A stretch of DNA of 13,120 nt, taken from CAXTSE01 sp035554115. Its GTDB lineage: Bacteria; Actinomycetota; Actinomycetes; Actinomycetales; Microbacteriaceae. The position numbers and the translations under genes are program-made. How positions within the stretch are numbered: the stretch's first letter is position 1; each line of letters opens with the position of its first letter. The stretch is from assembly GCA_035554115.1 (NCBI GenBank), contig DATMIW010000014.1, positions 1-13,120 on the forward strand. Reading direction: 5' to 3'. Below the pieces are notes generated by a model that was not told the DNA's origin, ran no database searches, and was given only the letters and a program-made list of their open reading frames with translations. Positions 6,651 through 13,120 of this stretch are shown piece by piece.

Positions 6651-7362
6651 GAACGGTCGCGCTGAATTCGGCGGAGTGGGAGTCGTTCAGCTCTCCACTC
6701 CTGATGTCGCGGCATCCCGCGCGTTCTATCTGGCTCTTTCGGATGACGGAACGTCCGAGCGCGACAGGTCTCGTGACCGGCTCGCTCAGTTTGAGTTCCT
6801 TGCCACGGAGCAGCCGGCGAGCTGGCTTGTCGAGTTCACCGTGAGCAATGTCGGCTCTGCTGTCGATAGCTGCGTGGCGCTCGGGGCAACTGTCGTTGAT
6901 GAAAGCCCGACCACCGTGGCGCTGGTGGATCCTCGAGGTGTGCGTTTTGCTCTGACGGAGCCTGCTCGAGCGGCAGATCCGTCGATCCACCCCGGCTCGG
7001 TGTACATCGCTGATCTCTACACCCGGGATGTGGAATGGGCGGTGGGGTTCTATGCCGAGGCTCTCGATCTGGAGCTCAAGGTCCTGCCCGATGATCCGGT
7101 GGATTACATGCAGTTCCTCGCGCAGGATCGCCATGTTTTGGGCGTGCTCGATGTCACATCCTTCCTGGACGACGAGAGCCCGGACCAGTGGCTGCCGTAC
7201 CTGTCGTTTGCGGATGTCGATGCGGCAATAGCTCGGGCTACCGCGCTGGGTGCGCGAGTTGTCGGGCCCGCTACCGCCAGCCCCACCGGCCGCTATGCGA
7301 TCATTCGTGACCCGCAAGGCGTGCTGGTCGGCCTCTGGGACTCGTTCTCTCTTCTCAGCTGA
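6643..7362 (+). CDS. two-domain VOC (glyoxalase/dioxygenase-fold) protein
   Basis: This 239-residue protein is built from two vicinal-oxygen-chelate modules. The first starts GVGVVQLSTPDVAASRAFY and ends VDPRGVRFALTE (about residue 105). The second starts SVYIADLYTRDVEWAVGFYA and ends IRDPQGVLVGLWDS. The layout and length resemble the CFP-30B-like group of tandem VOC proteins, several of which bind ligands without known chemistry. In both modules the positions that normally hold the metal-binding His (strand 1) and Glu (last strand) are hydrophobic or small (Val or Ile; Ala or Gly), so classical metal-dependent glyoxalase or extradiol dioxygenase activity is doubtful. Its ATG lies inside the end of the PucR gene (8-nt overlap), implying translational coupling. 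It stops 3 nt before the converging aspartase stop codon. A role in binding or protecting a pathway intermediate is a guess. Confidence 0.85.
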   Translation: MTRNGRAEFGGVGVVQLSTPDVAASRAFYLALSDDGTSERDRSRDRLAQFEFLATEQPASWLVEFTVSNVGSAVDSCVALGATVVDESPTTVALVDPRGVRFALTEPARAADPSIHPGSVYIADLYTRDVEWAVGFYAEALDLELKVLPDDPVDYMQFLAQDRHVLGVLDVTSFLDDESPDQWLPYLSFADVDAAIARATALGARVVGPATASPTGRYAIIRDPQGVLVGLWDSFSLLS

Positions 7363-7372
7363 TCGTCAGCTG
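7356..7372. terminator. short palindrome holding both convergent stop codons
   Basis: CAGCTGA-TCG-TCAGCTG is a perfect inverted repeat with 7-bp arms and a 3-base centre. The TGA of the VOC gene (7360-7362) and, on the other strand, the TGA of the aspartase gene (7366-7368) are its symmetric halves. In RNA it would form a compact hairpin and could act as a minimal bidirectional terminator. There is no T-tract on either side, so termination strength is uncertain. Confidence 0.4.
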
Positions 7373-8787
7373 GGGTGCGTGAGCAGACGGGTGTCGGTGA
7401 TCTCGTCGAACTCTTCTGCGGTGAGCAAACCCAGCTCGATCACGGCCGAGCGAATGTTCGCCCCGCGGGCGAGGGCAGCGTGCGCGATTCGTGCCGCCGC
7501 CGTGTAGCCGATGCGGGGTGTGAGTGCGGTGATGAGGCTGATGGACGAGGCGACCTGTGCGGAGAGGTGCTCCGAGTTGGCTTTGATGCCTTCGACGCAA
7601 TTGACCCGAAACGTCGTGCAGGCATTCGTCAGCCAGCTCATCCCCTGCAGCAGGCTGTGGGCGATCACCGGTTCGAATGCGTTGAGCTGGAGTTGGCCGT
7701 TGTCGGCGGCCATTGTGATGGTGACGTCGGCACCGGAAATCGCGAACGCCACCTGGTTCACAACCTCGGGGATCACCGGATTGACTTTGCCCGGCATGAT
7801 GGACGACCCGGCCTGTCGTGGGGGCAGCATGATTTCCTGGAATCCGGATTGGGGTCCGCTTGAGAGCAGCCGCAGGTCCGAGGCAATTTTCGAGAGCTTG
7901 ACCGCTGCGCGCTTCAGCACCCCGGACACGAGCATGAAGACGCCGGTATCGGATGTGGCTTCGATCAGGTCGGTCGCCGTCGACAAAGGAAGTCCTGTCG
8001 CTGTCACCAGCTCGTGAAGAACCGCCGCAGCATATCCGGAGGGAGCTGTAATACCCGTGCCGATTGCCGTCGCACCGAGATTGATCTCACTGAGAAGCGG
8101 GATCGACTCCTCCAGTCGCTGTGCATCCTCATCAAGTGTCACAGCGAAGGCCGTGAACTCCTGGCCGAGTGTCATGGGGACCGCGTCCTGTAACTGGGTG
8201 CGACCGATTTTGACAACCTCGGCGAACTCGACTCCCTTCGCGCGGAACGCCTCCGCGAGCAGCCTGTGCGCCTCAAGCAGGCTGCGTAGCGAGAAGATGA
8301 GGGCGAGCTTCACGGCCGTCGGGTACACGTCGTTGGTGCTCTGACTCCGATTGACGTGGTCGATGGGGTTCACCACGTCATAGCGACCTCGCGCGAGGCC
8401 CATGATCTCGAGAGCCCGGTTGGCGATGACTTCGTTGGCGTTCATATTCGTCGAGGTGCCGGCTCCGCCCTGGATCACGTCGACCACGAAATTCTCATGA
8501 AGCTGGCCAGCAGCGATATCGCTGCATGCCTGGTCGATCGCTGCGGCGGTGTCGGCGTCAAGGACGCCGACCGACACATTCGCGCGAGCGGCCGCCTGCT
8601 TGGTGAGCGCGAGAGCCCGGATCAGGTCCGGATAGATGCTTATCGGGCGGGCAGAAATCGGAAAGTTGTCGAGCGCTCGCTGTGTGTGAGCGCCCCAATA
8701 CGCGTCCCCAGGAACGTCGATTGCGCCGAGCGAGTCCTCTTCGCGACGAAAACCGGCTGGTGCGGGCGAAGAAAAGGTGTCGCTCAT
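7366..8787 (-). CDS. aspA: aspartate ammonia-lyase (aspartase)
   Basis: Aspartase converts L-aspartate to fumarate and ammonia in the cytosol. This 473-residue protein belongs to the fumarase/aspartase superfamily and is of the expected length. Visible family regions are GAGTSTNMNANEVIANRALE (about residues 108-127), NPIDHVNRSQSTNDVYPTA (140-158) and the flexible active-site loop GSSIMPGKVNP (327-337), which carries the catalytic serine. TSTNM, rather than the QSNM of fumarase C, and DHVN, rather than DDVN, favour aspartase. The start is the ATG at 8785-8787, with a clear AGGAGA ribosome binding site; upstream codons to 8835 are open but lack support. It is alone on the minus strand, convergent with the VOC gene and divergent from the aldehyde dehydrogenase operon, so it probably shares a regulatory region with that operon and handles aspartate made by the pathway. 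Confidence 0.9.
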   Translation of the reverse strand: MSDTFSSPAPAGFRREEDSLGAIDVPGDAYWGAHTQRALDNFPISARPISIYPDLIRALALTKQAAARANVSVGVLDADTAAAIDQACSDIAAGQLHENFVVDVIQGGAGTSTNMNANEVIANRALEIMGLARGRYDVVNPIDHVNRSQSTNDVYPTAVKLALIFSLRSLLEAHRLLAEAFRAKGVEFAEVVKIGRTQLQDAVPMTLGQEFTAFAVTLDEDAQRLEESIPLLSEINLGATAIGTGITAPSGYAAAVLHELVTATGLPLSTATDLIEATSDTGVFMLVSGVLKRAAVKLSKIASDLRLLSSGPQSGFQEIMLPPRQAGSSIMPGKVNPVIPEVVNQVAFAISGADVTITMAADNGQLQLNAFEPVIAHSLLQGMSWLTNACTTFRVNCVEGIKANSEHLSAQVASSISLITALTPRIGYTAAARIAHAALARGANIRSAVIELGLLTAEEFDEITDTRLLTHPS

Positions 8788-9057
8788 GTGATGTCTCCTA
8801 GTAGCAGTGCTGGGGGAGCCAGTTTCAGCCGTCACGCCTGTTCAGTAAAACAGGGAGATCAGGCGGCGACCATCAATTCACAAGATGCAACCCGCCGTTG
8901 TCGCGGCAGTTCAGGCTGCATCTGCCAGAGAGATGCAGCACAGCGACAATGGGCATTCGCCACCGCCGGGCCCGTCGCATAGCGTCGTTCTTCACCTGGG
9001 CGCACGAATCGTGCATCGCGATGTGCCCCGCGCCGACCACACGTGAAGGACCGCCAC
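8788..9057. promoter_or_regulatory. shared divergent control region of aspartase and aldehyde dehydrogenase operon
   Basis: These 270 bp hold no credible gene. They contain CCTGTT-(6)-AACAGG (8837-8854), and a perfect 9-bp inverted repeat, GCTGCATCT (8915-8923) with AGATGCAGC (8931-8939), around a 7-base centre. A further AGATGCA copy lies at 8883-8889, and flanking arms TTGTCGC (8898-8904) and GCGACAA (8943-8949) can enclose the 9-bp repeat. This symmetry between two divergent genes is what an operator for a dimeric regulator would look like. Which of the two local regulators might bind is not visible. Confidence 0.45.
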
Positions 9058-10554
9058 ATGACGCTTATCGACAGCACGATGGACTGGCGCACACTCAGCG
9101 AATCGCTGACCCTAGACGGACGAGCTGTCATTGAGGGGGAGCGCGTTTCCAGCGCCTCAGGGAAGACGTTTCCGAGCATCAATCCCGCGACAGCTCGGCC
9201 GATCGCCGATATTGCCGAAAGTGATCGTGAAGACGTCGATCGGGCTGTCGCAAGCGGTCGGCGTGCTTTCGACTCGGGTTCGTGGAGCAGGTCAGGTGCA
9301 GAGTTCCGCAAAGAGCGTCTGCTCGACTTAGCCAATCTGATCGAGAGCCACGCGACGGAGCTCGCGCTCATCGAATCGCTCGACATGGGCAAGCCCGTCT
9401 CACAGTCGTCGACAGTGGATGTGCCAGGTGCCGCAGCAACATTTCGCTGGTATGCGGAGCTCGCCGACAAGCTCACTGACGAGGTGCCGTCGACGCCACC
9501 CGGCTCCACCGCCTTCGTCTCGCGGGAGCCCTTGGGCGTCGTCGGAGCGATCGTGCCCTGGAACTACCCGCTGGAGATTGCGGCGTGGAAGCTCGCTCCC
9601 GCGCTTATGGCGGGCAACAGCGTCGTGCTCAAACCTGCCGCCGAATCGAGCCTGACCGCGCTGATTCTCGGCGATCTCGCAATCCAGGCGGGCATCCCTG
9701 CCGGGGTACTCAATGTTGTTCCGGGGCGTGGCAGCGTCGCCGGAGAAGCCATGGGGCTTCACCACGACATTGACGCGCTGACCTTCACCGGCTCCACGGC
9801 TGTGGCAAAGCGGCTCCTGGAATACTCCGGACGCTCAAATATGAAACGACTGAGCTTGGAGGCCGGGGGGAAGAGTTCGAACATCATCTTCGATGACGTT
9901 TCGGACATCGAGCATGCTGCCGCAAAGGCCGCATTCGGGGCCTTCTACAACCAGGGTGAGGTCTGCTCCGCCAACTCCCGCGTGCTTGTGCAACGCGGGG
10001 TCTACGAGGAATTCGTGCAGGCCTTCATCGACGCGTCCAACGCGTTCAAACCCGGTGACCCGCTCGACCAGCAGAGCGGCAACGGCTCGCTCATCAACGA
10101 GACGCATGCCGACGCCGTCGAGGCGGCTATCGCCCTCGGCGCGCGGTCCGGAGACATTCTCTCCGGAGGTCGACGTCTCACCGTCGGGGACTCGCGTGCC
10201 TTCGTCGTGCCCACGATCATCGGCGGACTGCCGATCGATCATGCGCTGCATCAGGACGAAGTCTTCGGCCCCGTCGCCGTTGTCGGCGTCTTCGACCACG
10301 AGGACGAAGCCATCGCACAGGCCAACGCCACCAGCTATGGTCTCGCCGCGTCGGTGTGGACATCGGATCTGGGACGCGCGCACCGAGTAGCCGCCCGACT
10401 CGTGGTTGGGACCGTTTCCATCAACACAGTCGATGCACTCGGACTCACAACACCGTTCGGAGGCTTCCGGCAATCGGGGTTCGGTCGCGACCTCTCCGCG
10501 CACGCGCTGGACAACTACGTGGGACTCAAGACGACCTGGATTCAGTACGACTAG
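9058..10554 (+). CDS. NAD(P)+-dependent aldehyde dehydrogenase, PuuC-like
   Basis: This 498-residue enzyme of the aldehyde dehydrogenase superfamily oxidises an aldehyde to the acid in the cytosol. Seen are the cofactor and oxyanion motif VPWNYPLEIAAWKLAPALMA (N169), the lysine of VVLKPA (K192), FTGST (243-247), the general-base glutamate in LSLEAGGKS (E268), the catalytic cysteine in FYNQGEVCSANSR (C303), and EVFGPVAVV. The whole reads like the gamma-glutamyl-gamma-aminobutyraldehyde/betaine-aldehyde group; the closing GFGRDLSAHALDNYVGLKTTWI is very like PuuC of E. coli. No other putrescine-utilisation gene is present, so the natural aldehyde may be a different amino- or amido-aldehyde. The ATG at 9058 has AAGGA seven bases upstream; an in-frame GTG at 9043 is less likely. 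It is first in the rightward operon, 81 bp ahead of the monooxygenase gene. Confidence 0.92.
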   Translation: MTLIDSTMDWRTLSESLTLDGRAVIEGERVSSASGKTFPSINPATARPIADIAESDREDVDRAVASGRRAFDSGSWSRSGAEFRKERLLDLANLIESHATELALIESLDMGKPVSQSSTVDVPGAAATFRWYAELADKLTDEVPSTPPGSTAFVSREPLGVVGAIVPWNYPLEIAAWKLAPALMAGNSVVLKPAAESSLTALILGDLAIQAGIPAGVLNVVPGRGSVAGEAMGLHHDIDALTFTGSTAVAKRLLEYSGRSNMKRLSLEAGGKSSNIIFDDVSDIEHAAAKAAFGAFYNQGEVCSANSRVLVQRGVYEEFVQAFIDASNAFKPGDPLDQQSGNGSLINETHADAVEAAIALGARSGDILSGGRRLTVGDSRAFVVPTIIGGLPIDHALHQDEVFGPVAVVGVFDHEDEAIAQANATSYGLAASVWTSDLGRAHRVAARLVVGTVSINTVDALGLTTPFGGFRQSGFGRDLSAHALDNYVGLKTTWIQYD

Positions 10555-10635
10555 ACCCGCTGGATTTCACCGGTATTCATCACATGACAGACCAGCCGTT
10601 CGTGACACAACGTCCGGCGCAGAGGAGAAAAGGCT

Positions 10636-11916
10636 ATGTCCACCCAGGAGATTGAGGTCCTTGTCGTAGGAGCCGGCCAGGCGGGTGTCGCGATGAGCGA
10701 GCATCTCATTCGGCGAGGCGTCGAGCACCTAGTCGTTGAGCGGCATCGAATCGCCGAACGGTGGCGCTCGGAGCGCTGGGATTCCCTGGTTGCGAACGGA
10801 CCGGCCTGGCACGACCGCTTTCCGAGCCTCGAGTTCGCAGACCTGGGCCCGGATGACTTCGCGTCCAAAGAGCAGGTGGCCGACTACTTCGTCGCGTACG
10901 CGGAGAAGATCGGGTCACCGATCCGGTGCGGTGTGGAGGTCCTCTCGGTGCGGCGAAACCCCGATGCTCCGGGGTTCCGGGTCGAAACCTCAGACGGGGT
11001 GATTCTCGCTCGATATGTCGTCGCGGCGACAGGTCCGTTCCAGCGTCCCGTGATTCCCGCGCTCGTCCCTCATTCCGCGGATGTTGTGCAGTTGCATTCC
11101 AGTTCGTATCGCAATCCGCAGCAGCTGCCAGAAGGGGCCGTCCTCGTTGTCGGGGCCGGGTCATCGGGGGTGCAGATCGCCGCCGAGATTCAGCGATCCG
11201 GACGCCAGGTCTATCTCTCCGTCGGTCCGCACGATCGGCCTCCGCGCCGGTACCGTGGCCACGACTTCGTCTGGTGGCTCGGCGTGCTGGGCAAATGGGA
11301 TGCGTCAACGCCTCCTCGCGGTGCCGAGCATGTGACGATCGCCGTGAGCGGTGCGGACGGAGGCCACACGGTCGACTTCCGCGCGCTCGCCGACGAGGGC
11401 ATCCATCTGCTCGGGCGCACCTCGTCGTTCGACGACGGGGTTGTGCACTTCGCTGACGACCTTCGCGCCAACATTGCGAACGGCGATGCGAACTACCTCG
11501 CCGTGCTCGACGAAGCCGATGCCTTCATCGCTCGCAACGGACTCGATCTTCCCGAGGAGCCCGAGGCTCGGGATCTGGGCCCCGATCCCGAAAGCGTCGT
11601 CACCCCCACGCTCGACCTCGATCTGGCCGCGGCCGGAATCACGTCGATCGTCTGGGCGACAGGATTCACCGTCGATTACAGCTGGCTGCAGCTCGACACC
11701 TTCGACGAAAAAGGCCGTCCTCGGCACCAGCGCGGTGTCTCTGCCGAGCCCGGCGTGTACTTCCTCGGGTTGCCGTGGCAGTCCCGTCGGGGGTCGAGCT
11801 TCATCTGGGGGGTCTGGCACGACGCCAGCTACGTTGCCGACCAGATCCAGATTCAACAGGGCTACCTCGCTCAGCACGAGAAAGCCACTACTGCGACGGC
11901 TGGAGCGCTCCGATGA
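10636..11916 (+). CDS. FAD/NAD(P)H-dependent monooxygenase (CzcO/FMO-like)
   Basis: This 426-residue flavoprotein carries two Rossmann signatures: GAGQAG at residues 12-17 for FAD, and GAGSSG at 173-178 for NADPH. A conserved ATG segment, IVWATGFTVDYSWL, lies near the C-terminus. This is the layout of class B flavin monooxygenases and CzcO-like oxidoreductases, which oxygenate N, S or carbonyl groups. The monooxygenase fingerprint FxGxxxHxxxY(K/R)xP is only half kept: HSSSYRNP (154-161) is present, but the F and G positions are Ala148 and Val150. Substrate and reaction type (N-oxygenation, Baeyer-Villiger or dehydrogenation) cannot be decided. The start has a GAGGAGAAAAGG ribosome binding site. 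The stop overlaps the RidA-like start as ATGA, so the two are translationally coupled. It is likely to act on the locus substrate or on an early intermediate. Confidence 0.88.
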   Translation: MSTQEIEVLVVGAGQAGVAMSEHLIRRGVEHLVVERHRIAERWRSERWDSLVANGPAWHDRFPSLEFADLGPDDFASKEQVADYFVAYAEKIGSPIRCGVEVLSVRRNPDAPGFRVETSDGVILARYVVAATGPFQRPVIPALVPHSADVVQLHSSSYRNPQQLPEGAVLVVGAGSSGVQIAAEIQRSGRQVYLSVGPHDRPPRRYRGHDFVWWLGVLGKWDASTPPRGAEHVTIAVSGADGGHTVDFRALADEGIHLLGRTSSFDDGVVHFADDLRANIANGDANYLAVLDEADAFIARNGLDLPEEPEARDLGPDPESVVTPTLDLDLAAAGITSIVWATGFTVDYSWLQLDTFDEKGRPRHQRGVSAEPGVYFLGLPWQSRRGSSFIWGVWHDASYVADQIQIQQGYLAQHEKATTATAGALR

Positions 11917-12338
11917 CAACCCACACGCGCATCCGGCCCTTCAACACGAAGGACACCTACCCGGAGCAGGCTCTCGACAACGACCTCTGCCAGGCCGTCG
12001 TTGCCAACGGCGTCGTCTACCTGCGGGGGCAGATCGGGCAGGACCTTGAGACTCGTGAATCGGTGGGAATCGGCGATGTTGAAGCTCAAGCCGAGAAGGC
12101 CATGGCCAACATCGCGATGCTGCTCGAGGAATCCGGAAGCAGCCTGGACGACATTGTGAAAGTGATCATCTACATCATCGATCCCCGCTACCGCGAGCCG
12201 GTCTACCGCGTCATGGGCAGATGGCTGAAGGGCGTCTTCCCCGTGTCCACCGGAATCGTGGTGTCAGCGTTGGCGCGTCCCGAGTGGCTCGTCGAGATCG
12301 ACGCCACAGCCGTGATCAGCGAGCAGCCAGCCCGATGA
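11913..12338 (+). CDS. RidA-family (YjgF/YER057c/UK114) protein
   Basis: This 141-residue protein has the length and chorismate-mutase-like fold pattern of the RidA family. Typical segments are LCQAVVANGVVYLRGQIGQD, AQAEKAMANIAMLLEESGSSLDDIVKVIIYIID and the closing FPVSTGIVVSALARPEWLVEIDA (about residues 109-131). Classical RidA hydrolyses reactive enamines and imines using an arginine equivalent to R105 of E. coli RidA. In a hand alignment through the C-terminal VEIDA motif that position is leucine, with arginine two residues further on. It may therefore belong to a subgroup with another function, such as pathway-specific hydrolases related to 2-aminomuconate deaminase, or to a non-deaminating group. 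It overlaps its neighbours on both sides by 4 nt (ATGA), so it is made in step with the monooxygenase and the DUF1028 protein and probably works on their intermediate. Confidence 0.9.
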   Translation: MTTHTRIRPFNTKDTYPEQALDNDLCQAVVANGVVYLRGQIGQDLETRESVGIGDVEAQAEKAMANIAMLLEESGSSLDDIVKVIIYIIDPRYREPVYRVMGRWLKGVFPVSTGIVVSALARPEWLVEIDATAVISEQPAR

Positions 12339-13006
12339 CGTTCTCCATCCTCGCGGTCGACGGCACCGGCGCGATTGGCTCCGCCATCTGCTCCTCATCG
12401 CCGGCTGTCGCTGCGCGCTGCATCAATCTGGCGGACGGGGTGGGGGGAGCGAACTCGCAGAACATTACGGATCCGCGGCTGGGTCAGCGCCTGCTCGACG
12501 GGTTGCGGGAGGGTCGCCCGGTCGACGAGGTCATGCGCTCGATCACGACCACGACTCCAGATGTCGAGTATCGGCAGCTTCTTGCGATCGACCCCGATGG
12601 GCTCTCCGCGGTGTTCTCTGGGGCCCAGGTGCTCGGGATTCATGGGGAGGGCAGGTCAGCCCATGCGGTTGCCGCGGGCAACATGCTCGCTCGGCCCGAG
12701 ATCCCGCAGATCATGGTCGACGCGTTCGAGAGTTCCGACGGAGAAATGGAGACTCGCCTTCTCGCCGCACTGACTGCCGCGGTGGACGCCGGTGGCGAGG
12801 CTGGACCGGTGCGGTCTGCCGGGGTTTCTGTGGTTCGTAGCGCTGGCTGGCGGGTCACTGATCTCCGCCTTGACTGGTCGGACAATCCCGTCAGCGACTT
12901 GGAGACCATCCTGCGCGAGACCTGGCTGCCGCAGCGCGACAACTACGTGCGCCGTGCACTCAACCCTTCCGCGGCTCCGAGTTATGGGGTGCCGGGGGAT
13001 GAGTGA
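12335..13006 (+). CDS. DUF1028-family protein (Ntn-hydrolase-like)
   Basis: This 223-residue protein resembles DUF1028. It begins MTFSILAVDGTGAIGSAICS, then has ADGVGGANSQNITDPRLGQR where family members show GVGAVATQ...NPRYG. The middle has AGNMLARPEIPQIM, and the tail is WRVTDLRLDWSDNPVSDLE, all familiar positions. The fold is thought to be of the N-terminal-nucleophile hydrolase type, but no reaction is established to my knowledge. Classical Ntn hydrolases expose a Ser, Thr or Cys after removing the first residue; here residue 2 is Thr (M-T-F), in keeping with that, though unproven. The gene overlaps RidA by 4 nt and the M20 gene by 8 nt. Its wedged position between a RidA-family protein and an amidohydrolase suggests amide or imide hydrolysis in the same pathway (inference). 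Confidence 0.87.
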   Translation: MTFSILAVDGTGAIGSAICSSSPAVAARCINLADGVGGANSQNITDPRLGQRLLDGLREGRPVDEVMRSITTTTPDVEYRQLLAIDPDGLSAVFSGAQVLGIHGEGRSAHAVAAGNMLARPEIPQIMVDAFESSDGEMETRLLAALTAAVDAGGEAGPVRSAGVSVVRSAGWRVTDLRLDWSDNPVSDLETILRETWLPQRDNYVRRALNPSAAPSYGVPGDE

Positions 13007-13120
13007 TCGCTTCGCCGAGATCAAGAGCCAGATCCTCACCGGAGTCGACGCAAACCTGGCCACGCTCGTCGAGCTGTCGGAGACCATCCACGCCAACCCG
13101 GAGACGGCGTGGGAAGAGGT
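12999..13120 (+). CDS. M20-family amidohydrolase/peptidase, N-terminal part (cut by window edge)
   Basis: Only the first 40 codons are present: MSDRFAEIKSQILTGVDANL and on to ELSETIHANPETAWEEV at the right edge. The segment with IHANPETAWEEV is the characteristic opening of M20 metallo-amidohydrolases of the AbgB/M20D2 type, dizinc enzymes that remove acyl groups from amino acids or aromatic amines. No catalytic residue lies inside the window, so the subgroup is open. The ATG at 12999-13001 overlaps the DUF1028 stop (TGA, 13004-13006) by 8 nt, which fixes the gene as the next member of the operon. It probably cleaves an amide bond formed or exposed by the earlier enzymes. Confidence 0.8.
   Translation, partial: MSDRFAEIKSQILTGVDANLATLVELSETIHANPETAWEE

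Noticed and set aside
6487..7317. A 276-residue open frame on the minus strand opposite the PucR and VOC genes
   Set aside because: It has no family resemblance and lies antisense to two well-supported genes; it is the usual mirror frame of GC-rich coding DNA.
7366..8787. Fumarase class II as the identity of the aspartase gene
   Set aside because: The TSTNM and DHVN signatures fit aspartase; fumarase C normally shows QSNM and DDVN. Some uncertainty remains without an assay.
8859..9509. A 216-residue open frame on the minus strand across the aspartase/dehydrogenase promoter region
   Set aside because: Serine- and arginine-rich with no motif, mostly antisense to the aldehyde dehydrogenase; it would also remove the promoter region of two divergent genes.
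9058..10554. A putrescine-utilisation (Puu) operon
   Set aside because: Only the dehydrogenase is PuuC-like; no gamma-glutamylputrescine synthetase, oxidase or class-I amidotransferase-type hydrolase is seen in the window.
9058..12338. A 2-aminomuconate (anthranilate/2-aminophenol) pathway based on aldehyde dehydrogenase plus RidA-family deaminase
   Set aside because: No ring-cleavage dioxygenase, decarboxylase or hydratase is present, and the dehydrogenase looks PuuC-like rather than like the hydroxymuconic-semialdehyde group. Kept only as an analogy for the RidA role.

Overview
The window is GC-rich DNA with GC-biased third codon positions, strong GGAG-type ribosome binding sites and many ATGA start/stop overlaps. 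Together with the style of the encoded proteins this suggests an actinobacterium, plausibly of the Microbacteriaceae; that placement is inferred from general resemblance, not from a search. No tRNA, rRNA, CRISPR array, insertion sequence or phage gene was seen.

Layout. The left edge (1-272, minus) is the N-terminus of the core DNA-repair gene radA. A 325-bp gene-free stretch (273-597) follows, carrying two elaborate inverted-repeat structures. From about 598 onward everything looks like one accessory catabolic locus in three blocks. Block A (minus, 5344 down to 598) runs in transcription order: flavodoxin-fold NAD(P)H:quinone-type oxidoreductase, SnoaL/NTF2-like protein, DmdA-like member of the GcvT/aminomethyltransferase family, NCS1 permease, LysR regulator. 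Block B (plus, 5523-7362), divergent from block A, is a PucR-type regulator overlapping a two-domain VOC protein. Next comes a single minus-strand gene, an aspartate ammonia-lyase (8787-7366), convergent with block B and divergent from block C. Block C (plus, 9058 to the right edge) is a tight operon: PuuC-like aldehyde dehydrogenase, CzcO/FMO-like flavoprotein monooxygenase, RidA-family protein, DUF1028 protein and the start of an M20-family amidohydrolase. Its last four genes overlap by 4, 4 and 8 nt.

How the genes may work together (inference). NCS1 permeases import nucleobases, hydantoins, allantoin and related N-heterocycles. A folate-dependent demethylase-like protein suggests a methylated substrate. 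The flavoprotein monooxygenase and aldehyde dehydrogenase would oxidise it, the RidA-family, DUF1028 and M20 proteins would handle imine or amide intermediates, and aspartase would send released aspartate to fumarate plus ammonia. Two regulators of different families, one (PucR) typical of purine and amine catabolism, fit inducible use of a nitrogenous compound. I do not recognise this gene set as a described pathway, and the substrate is unknown. This is the main candidate for a new system in the window.
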